This document shows positions 34,797 through 46,648 of a DNA stretch of 64,000 nucleotides, piece after piece (the first letter of the stretch is position 1; each line of letters begins with the position of its first letter). Both the position numbers and the translations under genes were made by a program. This stretch comes from Impatiens glandulifera (Eukaryota; Streptophyta; Magnoliopsida; Ericales; Balsaminaceae): NCBI RefSeq assembly GCF_907164915.1, contig NC_061862.1, forward strand, positions 86,848,846 to 86,912,845, read 5' to 3'. The notes beneath the pieces are model-generated. The model was not told the DNA's origin, made no database searches, and saw nothing but the letters and a program-made list of their open reading frames with translations.

Positions 34797-35575
34797 TGGG
34801 AAGAAAGAAAAGCAATAAGAATAAGGAAGTCAAAAAAATTTTGATGAAAGGTTTAATGGAGGTAGCTGAAATTGAAATTAATAGGATTTCTGAAGAAAAT
34901 TATCTAGGAAAAACAGGAATGCAACAATGGTCAGGAACCAATTGCTGATAAAAATTCTGAAGAAAAAATGTAGCAAGAAATCAGAGGAAGAAAGAAGGAA
35001 TTTGGAATGTTGGTTACAATGAAAGAGCAAATCTCTTTGGACTGAAAAATCAAATCACAAAGCTCTTGATGCACGCAAAGAAATGAGATATTGTGCTCAA
35101 CAAAGAAAAAATGCAGCAAACAACCGTCTAATTGAATGTACACTATTTTAAGGACTGGAATTTACTACAGAATGAAGAGTATGAAAAGATAGTAAACTGG
35201 TCAGTTGAAACAATGAGGGAGCTGATGAAGTCCCCTAAATCTAAGACCTATACTATCAGGAGCAATTCTAGTTGAAGAGTAAACGAGGTCTGGAAAAATA
35301 ACAAAGGAAAAAAAATAGAGGATCATGCTTTTAAAGGAAAAATATACTTGGGAAATGTTAAAACAAAAGTGGAGGTACTCAATTCTCCTTTTGAATTTAA
35401 ATTGCCAACTGAAGTGGAAGAAAAATGTGTTAAAGAATGAAAAATTATAGTGGTTGGAAACTACATATAGAAGAATAGAGTATCATTCTCAGTCACCAAG
35501 GAAGCCTTAATGAAACAGTGGAAGCAGAAGGAACTAGTTAAGATTTCTGCAAATATACATGATCTTTATATACAT
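34797..35575 (+). pseudogene. LINE-type ORF1 / DUF4283-like fragment
   Basis: From ATG 34797: MGRKKSNKNKEVKKILMKG, then several stops, then at about 35440-35575 VVGNYI followed by KEALMKQWKQKELVKISAN and LYI. This layout resembles the N-terminal DUF4283 region of plant L1-type ORF1 proteins (a conserved VGYF-like strand, then the W-K helix). The zinc knuckle, ORF2 and poly-A tail are absent, so it is cut at the 3' end. It replaces the satellite block between spacers C and D. Family assignment is by motif memory only. Confidence 0.45.
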
Positions 35576-36325
35576 TAATTTTGTTTCAAATTTTTTATCT
35601 ATACTAGAAGTTAATAAAAATTGTTTAAATATAATCCATACCAAAAATAAAAAATAAAAAGAAGTAAGAAACCATAAATAAAAAATATATAAAAAATATG
35701 GTAGGAATATGTCATGCTAATATATAATAAACTTTTATTTATTATATATAATTATCAAGAAATGAAATATTTATATATATATGGAAAAATATTAGTAGTA
35801 ATATTATTTATTTTTCGTGATTAATTGTGAATTAGGATTAGAAAATGAAATAATTTAAGAAAAAATGTACATAATTTATTATATTTCTTGTACATAATCT
35901 AGAAATTCAGTATTTTTATACCTTAGTAGTGGTTATGTTAATTTTGTTATCCTAATTTAATGTAATTTATTTATTTAAATTTAAGAGGAAAACACAGTTC
36001 ATAATTATAATAAAAAAAGTTATGAAATATATTTTTCTTACTTTAATTGGTTAAATTGACGTCTAATTTTTTATTTTTAAGAATTTGTAATTTTTATTTT
36101 TAAAATTTATATCATATAAAAAATGAACAAAGACTAATCATAAGTATACTTATGTAAACCAAATTTTAATAAATTAACCGATAATATGAATGATGATGTT
36201 AACACGTGAGAATATATATTTAACTCTACAAAAGTAGTCCAGTGGTAAGCATCGGTTTAAGAGATCAAGAGGTCACGGTTTCAATTAAATCTTCGCTTTA
36301 AAAGGAAAAGGGACCATGATTGTGT
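35576..36325. repeat. AT-rich spacer D with a tRNA-like tail
   Basis: Matches spacers A-C from TTAATTTTGTTTCAAATTTT to AACACGTGAGAATATATATT. It ends in AGTAGTCCAGTGGTAAGC (A-box-like) and GGTCACGGTTTCAATTAAA (weak B-box-like) at 36233-36290, a SINE- or tRNA-like relic. No gene is seen. Confidence 0.6.
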
Positions 36326-37430
36326 AATATATATATATATATATAATGATGCTTAATTATCAAAGTGTCTGAATTGTCGGGTCGAGAGTTGTGGTTAATT
36401 TGAATATATATGTGAGAGTAAATGGATACTTGGGTCGGATTGTGAGTTGACCCGTTTATAACCTTAAAACGGTTAAAAATAAAATTAAAAATGCTATAGG
36501 TGTGTTTCGAACTTGCAACATAACAAAATAAGTACAACTCTTTAACCAACTAGGCTAATAAGACATTATATTTTAAATTCAACACCAAATTTGATAAACA
36601 CGGGACATTATAACAATATAACTTCAACTTTTAACTAACTAATCTATATATATAATGATGCTTAATTTCAAAGTGTCCGGATGATGTGGTTAATTTGGAT
36701 ATATATGTGAGAGTAAATGGATATACTTGGGGTCGGATTGTGGGTTGACCCGCCCATAAATTTAAAACGGTTAAAAATAAAATTAAAAATGCTATAGCTA
36801 TGTTTCGAATTTGCAACCTAACAAAACAAGTACAACCCTTTAACCAACTAGGCTAATAAGATTTTATATTTTAAATTCAACACCATATTTAATGAACGCG
36901 GGACGTTATGACAATATAAGTTCAATTTTTTAACTAACTAATTTATATATATATAATGATGCTTAATTTTTAAAGTGTCAGGATTGTTGAATCGAGAGTT
37001 GTGGTTAATTTCGATATATATGTGAGAGTTAATGGATACTTGGGTTGGATTGTGGGTTGACCCGCCCATAAACTTAAAACGGTTAAAAATAAAATTAAAA
37101 ATGCTATAGGTATGTTTCAAATTTGCAAATTAACAAAACAAGTACAACCTTTTAACTAACTAGGTTAATAAAACTTTATATTTTAAATTTAATACCAAAT
37201 TTGATGAACGCGGGACGTTATAACAATATAAGTTCAACTTTTTAACTAACTAATCTATATATATAATGATACTTAATTTTCAATATGTCCGGATTGTTGG
37301 GTCGAGAGTTGTGATTAATTTGGATATATATGTAAGAGTAAATGAATATACTTGGGTCGGATTGTGGGTTGACCCGTCCATAAACTTAAAACGGTTAAAA
37401 ATAAAATTAAAAATTCTATAGATATGTTTC

Positions 37431-39092
37431 TGTTGGGAAAATTTAAAACAAAGTAAAGAAAAGAGTTCATTAAGTGAGAAATAATTAACTTGAAATAGAA
37501 ATAAACAAAAGCTATAATCTGGAACATTATCTTAATAAACAAAAAGTTGATGATGTTTAAATATAATAAAGTTAAGTTGTTTACTTGTGTATGCAGGTGC
37601 ATATATATATATATATATATATGATTGTGCTACTTTAGACGTGGTCTAAAATAGGCTTTCTTAGACGTTAGATGTGGTAGTCTAACTCCTTTAAACGAGG
37701 TTTAAAGGAAAATGTAGTTAGACGAGGACGTCTAACTCGTTCAGACGATGTCTAAAGGGAAACGTAGTTAGACGAGGACGTATAACTTTTTAGACGTTGT
37801 CTAAAAGGAAACGTAGTTAGACGAGGTCATCTAACTCCTTTAGATGAGGTCTAAAGGGAAACGTAGTTAGACGAGGATGTCTAACTCCTTTAGACGCTGT
37901 CTAAAGGGAAACATAGTTAGACAAGGACGTCTAACTCTTTAGACGTTGTCTAAAGGGAAACGTAGTTAGACGAGGTCGTCTAACTCCTTTAGACGTTGTC
38001 TAAAGGGAAGCGTAGTTAGACGAGGTTGTCTAACTCCTTTAGACGTTATCTAAAGGGAAAAGTAGTTAGACAAGGACGTCTAACTCCTTTAGACGTTGTC
38101 TAAAGGGAAGCGTAGTTAGACGAGGACGTCTAACTCCTTTAGACGATATTTAAAGGGATGCGTAGTTAGACGAGGACGTCTAACTCCTTTAGACGTTGTC
38201 TAAAGGGATGCGTAGTTAGACGAGGATGTCTAACTCCCTTAGACGAGGTCTAAAAGAGCACGTCTAATGCCTTGCTTTAGCAACCGTCTGAAGAAAGAAT
38301 ACGTCTAACCACGATCAACTAAATGTCTGCTACTCCTACTCCACTCACTTCTGTGCAGTCTGACAAGTCAGCTAATTATATCAAATGAACGAACGTCGCG
38401 TATGCAAATATTGTTCCAACTGTCTGTCCAGTACAAGATAATATTAGAGGATATTCGGAGCACTACCAGTTCGGTACGGCCACGATCCATTTGCTCAGAG
38501 TCTGCTGTATTCAGGTACTATGGACGGCCTTCCAATGGACACTTGCCACGTGTCCACAACGAAGATTCGACCGTTGTTGTCCTTCTACTACAAATAGATG
38601 TTCAAGGACAATGGACGAATCATTGGATCAATTAAACACACGAAATTATTTGCTCTTACTAATTTCTATCATCATTCAAGCTTAAGAGAGAGATTCAATC
38701 ACTGTCAAGCTGTGAGAATATTGTTGAGAATATTATAAGTTGAACATATGTTGTTATGTTCAACAAAGAGTTAGCTAGCTCAGTAAGTTGTATTCAATTC
38801 AAAGTATTTAGTGGATATCCTTCCGGTTGTGGAAGAAGGGGTGACGTAGAAGTTTTATCTCCGAACATCCATAAAACTCCCTATGTTGTTTACTTTTTGT
38901 CATTTACCTTCAGTCGTTGAAAGCTTCAAATCCGACGAACACTTCCGCACTTGAATATGTTTCAAGAGTTCGAATGATTTGTGAAGAATAGAAACAGATA
39001 TTAATCCCTCACAAGATTACTATCGAATCGTTTATCATAAGTTGTTCACAATAGCCTGACCCCAATCTCTATTGTTAGCACCGATCCAAACA
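37431..39092 (+). repeat. Copia solo LTR with target duplication GTTTC
   Basis: TGTTGGGAAAATT at the left, ATCCAAACA at the right, flanked by the perfect 5-bp duplication GTTTC (37426-37430 and 39093-39097) inside a Helitron unit whose ATATGTTTCGAAC phrase is thereby split. The 1662-bp LTR has the same body as 32271-34107. A TATA-like CTACAAATAG is at 38587. No internal sequence remains, so LTR-LTR recombination is inferred. Confidence 0.9.
37640..38265 (+). repeat. 50-bp double-dyad array in the solo LTR, about 11 copies
   Basis: Each unit has two inverted repeats: GTTAGACGAGGACGTCTAAC and CTTTAGACGTTGTCTAAAG, followed by GGAAACGTA. Position matches the 29-bp array of the sister LTR, but the unit differs. 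Confidence 0.9.
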
Positions 39093-39678
39093 GTTTCGAA
39101 CTTGCAACCTAACAAAACAAGTACAACCCTTTAATCATCTAGGCTAATAAAACTTTATATTTTAAATTCAACACTAAATTTGATGAACGCGGGATGTTAT
39201 AATAATATAAGTTTAACTTTTTAACTAACTAATATATATATATATATATATAATGATGCTTAATTTTTAAAATTTCTGGATTGCTGGGTCAATCGGGTCA
39301 AGAGTTGTGGTTAATTTGGATATATATGTGAGAGTAAATGGATACTTGGGTCGGATTGTGGGTTGACCCGCCATAAACTTAAAACGGTTAAAAATAAAAT
39401 TAAAAATGTTATAGGTATATTTCGAACTTGCAATCTAACAAAACAAGTACAACCCTTTAACCAACTAAACTAATACAACTTTATATTTTAAATTTAACAT
39501 GAAATTTGATGAATGTGGGACGTTTTAACAATATAAGTTCAACTTTTTAATTAACTAATATATATATATATAGATATATATATATATATATTGATGCTTA
39601 ATTTTCAAAGTGTCCTGATTGCCGAGCCGAGAACTTTGGTTAATTTGAATATATATGTGAGAGTAAATTAAAAATGTG

Positions 39679-42005
39679 TTACGACTTGTTTCGTAAGGTG
39701 TGATTATGGGTTCTTGATCTCAAAAATCAAGTTCTTGAACTCTAGGACCGAGTGGAAATTCTACAATCAAAGGGCAGCGGGAGGTTTTTAATAGAGAATT
39801 TGGGGGAGGGGATAGAAGAACCAAGGGTGCGAAGAGCAATATTGTTGGTCTATATCAAATAGTCCATAGTAAGTAATAATAGGCGAATGGGGGCGAAGTT
39901 CATATCTTCATTATTCCATTCATGGGTCCTTGGGGAAGAAAGATCAGCCTTATATAGGTGATGTCTTGCCCCATAATATTCTGTTACAACAACTACTAGA
40001 AAATAACAAAATTCGGTTTGTAAAATAAAAAGGAAATCTAACAAAATAATAATACAACAAAACAGAAATTTGGCCCATGTGCACCATAGAACCGAGAACG
40101 GGTGCCGAGAAAGGTTGCTGGAATTATTCTAGGACTGAGGCCTTGATTTTAGACCCTAGCATTATCTCCCCCTTCAAAATTCGTCGCCCTCGACGAAAAA
40201 GACCGTGGTCTGCCGAGCCTATAATGCGCATGCTCAAAATTTCAAAGAATTCGATCGGACTTCAACAAGTCCAGCAAGTGTCGGAGTCTAGGACTGCATT
40301 TCCTAAAAGCCTTCGGTCTTCCCGCTCCACGATCAGTCCTTCCTTCGGCCAACACGCCAGGTGCAGCAAAAGGGTCATTTTTCTTCCAAGCATACTCTAG
40401 AATGTCTTCAAACAACCAAGCCCAGTCCTTTATTCAGACCAGCAACACATGTGCAACAACATAGCCATGTCTTCTAACTACCTTCCTGGTTGGTGGTCGG
40501 TTGTTGGGTTGCAAGTTGAGCCCTTTGAATATGTGCTGTAAATTTTCTAGAGTGTCTTCCAAAACAAGTGAAACACTTTGGCATTCGTTCTTACTCTTTA
40601 TTTGTATCCGGGCAGCAATATTATAATTTTCCAAGGCCTTTTATAGCTGGTTGCATTGTATTATGTTGACCCGTGACCGAGGGGTACCTTGTTGGACCGT
40701 GAAAGTGTGCAAAGTAATGACATGTCCATCTCTTGTCTCAAGCAGCAAAGGTGGGTCATAAAAACCTAATTCTTGGACGGGTTCTTGAACGAGTTCTTGG
40801 ACTTCTTGCTAATTAGCCGGAGCCATGCATGTTTTGGATTTGCACCTATGATTGGGCTCCCATGTTTTATTGCAAGTATAACACAGGTCTTCCTTGGGAT
40901 CGGTTGTCCGGTTTGTGCTCGGCTAGGCCGTGTTAACATTGCATGGTTTGGGCAATAGCGGCGGCTTGGCGCTGTACAAGGGTCTGCGACCGAATCACAG
41001 CAAGAGATCTTTCTTGAATACATGCCATGTCAAGGCTTCCATATGGTTGCGATTCTGCACATATGATTCACGCAACGTTCTTGCCTCTTTTGAGAAGTGA
41101 GTGCGGACAATATCCAGCTTTGTGGCATCATTCGTCTTGCCCACCTTAAATACTTGCTCGGAAAATAAGGGTCAGCCCTCCAAATCAGTCCCATCAAATT
41201 CAGGAATATTAACATTTGTGAGCCAGGTTGGAGGAAGGTAGTAAGAAGCATTAACATAGGGTCGGGTGCGGGGATCTTGGCCATTATTAAACGCACTTCT
41301 TTCAATGGCTGTCAAGCTTTTTCCAGCAGCATACCTTCTGTCCATATTTTGCAGAAAGGCATTGTGCAAAGCAGCTTGTTCGGTCATGTGTTGTTGCAGG
41401 GCAGCTTGCATGGAGGCATGTTGTTAGATTAGGCCTTCGAGTAGGGTCTTAAGAGCATCCATCTTTGTTTGCTACCGGGTTTCTTTCATTTAAGGATCGT
41501 CTTGCTCTGATACTAAGAATGTTACGACTTGTTTCGTAAGGTGTGATCATGGGTTCTTGATCTCAAGAATCAAGTTCTTGAACTCTAAGACCGGGTGGGA
41601 ATTCTACAATCAAATGGCAGCGGAAGGTTTTTAATAGAGAATTTGGGGGAGGGATAGAAGAACCAAGGGTGCGAAGAGAAATATTGTTGGTCTATACCAA
41701 ACAGTCCATAGTATGTAATAATAGACGAATGGGGGCGAAGTTCATATCTTCATTATTCCATTCATGGGTCCTTGGGGAAGAAAGATCAGTCTTATATATG
41801 TGATGTCTTGTCCCAGAATATTCGGTTACAACAACTACTAGAAAATAACAGAATTTGGTTTGTAAAATAGAAAAGGAAAGCAAAACAAAATAATAATACA
41901 ACAAAACAGAAATCTGGCCCATGTGCACCATAGGACCGAGAACGGGTGCCGAGAAAGGTTGCTGGAATTATTCTAGGATCGAGGCCTTGATTTTAGACCC
42001 TAGCA
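39679..42005 (-). mobile_element. Gag-only non-autonomous LTR retrotransposon
   Basis: Two LTRs of about 485 bp (39679-40161 and 41520-42005) with TG...CA ends flank a 1358-bp interior; the 5-bp target duplication AAATG (39674-39678 and 42006-42010) is perfect. On the minus strand the PBS-like TTAGTATCAGAGCAAGACG follows the right LTR, and a polypurine tract GAAGGGGGAGATAA precedes the left LTR. The only coding content is a decayed gag, so movement would need enzymes from a relative. The two LTRs differ at roughly a dozen sites in their first 220 bases by eye, so it is not a very recent insertion. Confidence 0.92.
40640..41466 (-). pseudogene. Gag remnant of the gag-only element
   Basis: On the minus strand from about 41466: MDALKTLLEGLI, a coiled-coil-like ALQQHMTEQAALHNAFLQN, NIPEFDGTDLEG followed by a stop where W is usual, LFSEQVFKVG and THFSKEARTL, then after frame breaks a CCHC-like knuckle CYTCNKTWEPNHRCK (about 40835-40880). 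The order gag core then C-x2-C-x-H-x-C knuckle is that of plant Ty3/gypsy gags. No protease or polymerase follows. Several stops make it non-functional. Confidence 0.75.
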
Positions 42006-42084
42006 AAATGCTATAACATTTTAACCATAATTTGTTCTTAGTTTTTATATCATTACTCGTGTAAATGCACGAGTTACATGCTAT

Positions 42085-43199
42085 TATCATTTAGTTCTCT
42101 TTAATTTGAAAAAAAAAAAAAAACACGTAAAAATATATTTAATAAACAAATAATTTATCAGAAATTTAACATTTTTTATTTTTGATCAGTGTACTTCAAT
42201 CGTTCAATGAAATGTTCAATAAATTATTTTTATATTTTATTTTTATTTTTATTTTTATTTTTATATTACAATTGTTTGATAAAATAACTATTTAACTTGA
42301 GTATTTAAGTTTATTTTAAAATCCAATATAAATATAATTTGAAAACATTTAATAATTTGTTCAAGTATTAATTTTAGGTATATAGAAATCTAGCCTAACA
42401 CTTCATTACTAAGATTTTCACCTCATTTCATTTAAGACGACTCAACTATAACTAGAAATGTGTTAGAAATGTGTCTACTTCATTTCATAACTTCTCCCTC
42501 TTAATTATATAATGACTGACCTCCCGTACAACTCTCAATTACTTTGGAGCAGCAAACTAACAAACCAAATACTGTAATTAATTCATTTTTCTCTCACCTC
42601 CAATACTTTGGAGAAGCTCTCATCTCCCATACTGGAATTTTGAAAGACGTCACAAGTGATCATTATCGTATTCCACATTTTAACAAGTGAGTAATTTATG
42701 ATATTTTAAAAATATTTTTATATATATTCAAACTATAATTATTTATAATTATTATATATAATATTATTTATTTATAAATATTTTAAATAAAATTAATATT
42801 ATTTAAATCTAATTAATTTAAAATTAGTTTTAGTCGGTAAAATTAAGTTTAATCTTAAACTTAATATTAACATATATTTTATTCTTTCGGCACTCACTTA
42901 ACCCTCAATTGACTCTTATATTGTGACTCACATTTTTTCATATGCATTTTTATCCTCTCGGAAAATTACTCATCAATCTTAGTCGACCTCAATTCATGAC
43001 ACGCCTCTTATATCTCGTTAAATTCAAACAATGACCCTCCAATTGACCATCATTTTCTGACTCACATTTTTTCATATACCTCTTTATTCTCTTGACAAAC
43101 CACACACTAACCATAATCTTGTGACTTAAACTTTTTCATATGTTCATATGTCTCTATCCCTCGACAAACCACTCACCAATCTTAGTCAACATCTCTTTT
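42085..43199. other. AT-rich DNA, no gene seen
   Basis: Includes an A run at 42110-42123 and ATTTTT repeats at 42230-42265. From about 42880 the first diverged copies of the 88-bp array appear. Confidence 0.5.
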
Positions 43200-43965
43200 A
43201 CTCTCACTTCAACAAATCAACAACAAATCCCAATTGATCACAGACTTCTTATCCAACGTCAAACCAACCACTAACCACCACCCGACATCCATCCCGTGAC
43301 CTTACACTTTCAAATGTTCATCAAACCAACCATTAATTCTAACCTCACACTCGACAAACCACCCGACATCTATCTCATAACCTCACACTTTTAAACGCTT
43401 GTTAAACAACCACTAATTTCGACCTCACACTTGACAAACCACCCACCATTCGACCTCCATCTCTGACCTCACATTTTCAAATGTTCGTCATACCAACCAT
43501 TAATTCCGACCTTACACTCGACAAACCACCCACCACCCGACCTCCATTTCGTGACCTCAAATTTTCAAATGCTCGTCATACCAACCATTAATTCCGACCT
43601 CACACCTGACAAATCACCCACCACCCGACCTCCATCTCATGACCACGCACTTTCAAATGCTCTCCAAATCAACCACATTAATCCAACCTCACACTCGACA
43701 AACCACCCACCGCCCGACCTTCATCTCGTGATCTCACACTTTCAAATGCTCGCCAAATCAACCACTAATTCTGACCACACACTCGACAAATCACCCACCA
43801 CCCGACCTTTATCTCATGACCACACACTTTCAAATGTTCTTCATACCAACCACTAATTCTGACCTCGGACTCGACAAACCACCCACCACCCGACCTACAT
43901 CTCGTGATCTCACACTTTCAAATGCTCGTCAAACCAACCATTAATTCCGACCTCACACTTGCATA
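43200..43965 (+). repeat. 88-bp minisatellite, about 8-9 copies
   Basis: The unit runs CGACAAACCACCCACCACCC, GACCTCCATCTCGTGACCTC, ACACTTTCAAATGCTCGTCA, TACCAACCATTAATTCCGAC. Steps between CCCGACCT motifs are about 88 bp. Strong C bias on this strand (few G). Diverged units extend left to about 42880. Confidence 0.88.
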
Positions 43966-44397
43966 TGCCTATCATTTATTTAAAAGTTGTGTCACCATAT
44001 ATTTTAGTTAAGAATGCATTCTTGAAAATATAAATTTGCATGTTTTGAGATTCAAACCCTGGTCTTAAGCATAAAATTTGAACACTTAAACTGCTAAACC
44101 ACTTATGATTGTTGAAATAATTTAATTATTTTGTATATGTATATATATATATATATTTTATATTTAATATTTATTATCAATTAGTTTATTTTTATATTAA
44201 CCAAAAATTATTTATATTCCTAAAGAAAATATTATATATATATATATAAAATAAGAGAAAAAATGTATAATAAAAGATAAAATGTATTTATATAAAATTA
44301 TTATTGAAAAATAATATAACATATATATATATAAGGTAATTATATATATTTTATATGATTAGTGAGAATATATATATATATTTTATATGATTAGTAA

Positions 44398-44459
<62 letters not shown>

Positions 44460-44507
44460 AGAGAAAATAATTTGGAAAGAAAATTTAGTTATTATTATTT
44501 ATTAAGG
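43966..44507. repeat. AT-rich DNA with one of a pair of 120-bp tRNA-like repeats
   Basis: 44005-44125 (GAATGCATTCTTGAAAATAT, CCTGGTCTTAAGCATAA, ACTGCTAAACCACTTATGAT) is repeated with changes at 45432-45545. Read on the minus strand it has GTGGTTTAGCAG and GGGTTTGAATCTC, resembling decayed pol III boxes. TA microsatellites fill 44140-44455. Confidence 0.5.
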
Positions 44508-45250
44508 GCAACTCCAACCACTGCAAAATGCAAAATGACCCCAAAATGTGTTTTTCTCCTCCAATCTACCCTTAAAATAAAACCCAAAATGGGTTTATAC
44601 CCATTTTCTCTTAGATAAAAAACCAAATTTGAGTATTTACTGTTCACATACTCAAAATTTTTTAAAAAAATAAAATAGTCCTCTAACTGTATTATTATGT
44701 TAATCTTATATATTTCATATTTTATATAATTATTGATATGTTTTTTATGTTTTATTTTTATATTTTTCTTTTTATTAATATTTTTTAAATATTATAAATT
44801 TAATAATGAATAACATTGATAAAATAACAAAAAAAATAACAAAATAATTTAATAATACTTGTTTTGATATCATTTTTTATTTATGTAGTGTAATTGAGTT
44901 TATTTAATAATATTTAATTTGTTTTTTAATAATATTTGTTTTGATATAATTTTATTGTTAGTATAGTATAATTTGTGTTTGTTTATTTAATGAGGTTTAA
45001 TTTGTTTTTTTATGGGTATAAATTATTGATTTATAATTCATTTTATTTAATGGGTGTGATTTTGAAAAATATTAGGGTTGAATTTGTAAAGTTGATAAAT
45101 ATATAGGTAGAATTGAAAAAGTGTGTAAAGGGGAATATTTTAAAAATATTCTTTTGTTTGAAAATGAGTTTTTGGGTTTGAGATGAATTACTGATTGATG
45201 GGACACTTACTGCATTTTGAGTTTGAGAATGAGTTTTTGGGTTAGAGATG
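44508..45250. mobile_element. MITE with GGGCAACTCCAACC-type ends
   Basis: The left end GGGCAACTCCAACCACTGC and the inverted right end GACCATCTCTAACCC are similar but not identical, typical of decayed plant MITE ends. Inner blocks CAAAATGACCCCAAAATG on the left and TTGAGTTTGAGAATGAG on the right are partly complementary. No coding sequence. A truncated relative is at 16105-16325. Confidence 0.5.
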
Positions 45251-45263
45251 GTCTAATTATAAA

Positions 45264-45264
45264 A

Positions 45265-45348
<84 letters not shown>
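45264..45348. repeat. TA dinucleotide microsatellite
   Basis: About 40 uninterrupted TA units between the MITE end and the second 120-bp repeat. A second TA run of about 55 bp lies at 44402-44455. Confidence 0.95.
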
Positions 45349-45349
<1 letters not shown>

Positions 45350-45352
<3 letters not shown>

Positions 45353-46640
45353 TTAATATAAATAATTATTGATAATACAATATATATTTTATATTATTAG
45401 TGAGAGAAAAAATATAAGAGAAAATATATTTATAGTTAAAAATGCATTCTTAAACATTTGCATTTTTTTAGATTGGAACATTGGTCTTAAGAATGAAATG
45501 TAAGCATTTTAATTGTTAAATCATTTGAAATTCTTGAAATAATTTTATTATGTTGTGTATGTATATATAATTTAGATTTTATTATCTATTAGTTAATTTT
45601 TATATTAATCAAAAAATAAAATGTAATTATAAAAAATTAATGATAAAAAATAATATAATATATATAAAGTAACTATATATATAAATTATTGATAAAAAAA
45701 TATATTTATTTTATATATATATATAAAAATAAAATAAATATGTAATATTATATATAAATATAAAAATTATGAATGTTGGTGCATTTATAAAAAAATATTG
45801 TTTATATATATAAATAAATAAACAATGTTTTGTTACAAATACACATACATATTTATTTATTTAAATATATATATATATATAATAAATAAATAAATGATGA
45901 ATGTATGTGTATTTATAACAAAAAAAAATAAAATAAAATAAAATTGTTTATATATATATAAATAAAATAAATATGTAATATATGAAGGTAGGTGTATTTA
46001 TAATAAAAATATTGTTTATATATATATAAATAAAATAAATATAAAAATAATGAATGTATGTACATTTCAGCATAAAAAGAAAAATTATATATATAATATA
46101 TATATATATATAAAATAAATATAAAAATTATAAAGGTAGGTGCACTTATAGAAAAAAATATTATTTATATATAAATATAATAAATACAAAATTATGAAAG
46201 TAGTTAAATTTATAACAAAATAAAAAAATTATTTATATATATATATATAAAAATAAAATAAATATAAAATTATAAAGATAAGTACATTTATAACCAAAAT
46301 TTTTATATCTTAAATTAATATTAATATAGATAATTTTTTAAGTGATATATGATAAAGAAATATATTATATATATATATATATATAATATATATGGTAAGG
46401 AAACAAAATTTAGTTAAGAAGTAGAGAGTATGAGAGCGATAAAAAAAAATATATATGACGATGATGACGTGGATTAATGTGGTTCTTTGTGACTTTAAAC
46501 ATCATTTAATTTAATTTAATTTATATTATATATATATATATATTATATTATATTATATTATATTATATTATATTATATTATATTATATGTGACAAATATT
46601 ATTATGTTTGATATTGGTTATAAAAATAAAAAAGTATATT
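45350..46640. other. AT-rich repeats, no gene seen
   Basis: Holds the second 120-bp repeat (45432-45545), then loosely repeated segments with AAATAAAATAAATAT, GAATGTATGTG and ATTTATAACAAAA, about 130 bp apart, between 45710 and 46290. TATTA repeats occupy 46540-46588. Confidence 0.55.
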
Positions 46641-46648
46641 TAACTCCG

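Larger units (their letters stand above)
27340..36290. repeat. Macro-tandem: satellite block plus AT-rich spacer, four copies, with insertions
   Basis: The same order recurs: a block of GATAGG/CCTATC repeats, then an AT-rich spacer with landmark phrases (AATTTCATAAAAATAAAATC, TTACAACTTCTACCCATA, ATAATCCATACAAAAAATAA, ATGACCAAAATACTAATCAT, GATGTTAACACGTGAGAATA). Spacer starts are near 28290, 29641 and 31930; a fourth spacer lacks its start and continues at 35575. After subtracting Helitron 2 and the solo LTR the unit is about 1.1-1.4 kb. In copy D a LINE-like fragment stands where the satellite block would be. Confidence 0.7.
36326..42084 (+). mobile_element. Helitron 3, split by two LTR-element insertions
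   Basis: Units with ATAATGATGCTTAATT start near 36340, 36650, 36952, 37263, 39250 and 39590, each with GGTCGGATTGTGGGTTGACC and the antisense tRNA-like module. The 3' end is the hairpin CGTGTAAATGCACG (42056-42069), then AGTTACATG and CTAT, a decayed CTAG. The 5' TC is not preserved at the first unit. Removing the solo LTR (37431-39092) and the gag-only element (39679-42005) with one copy of each target duplication leaves about 2.1 kb. It is the oldest-looking of the three Helitrons. Confidence 0.75.

Noticed and set aside
37431..39092. Independent DNA transposon in Helitron 3
   Set aside because: TG...CA ends, a 5-bp duplication and similarity to an LTR that has a PBS next to it (13351-15022) identify it as a solo LTR.
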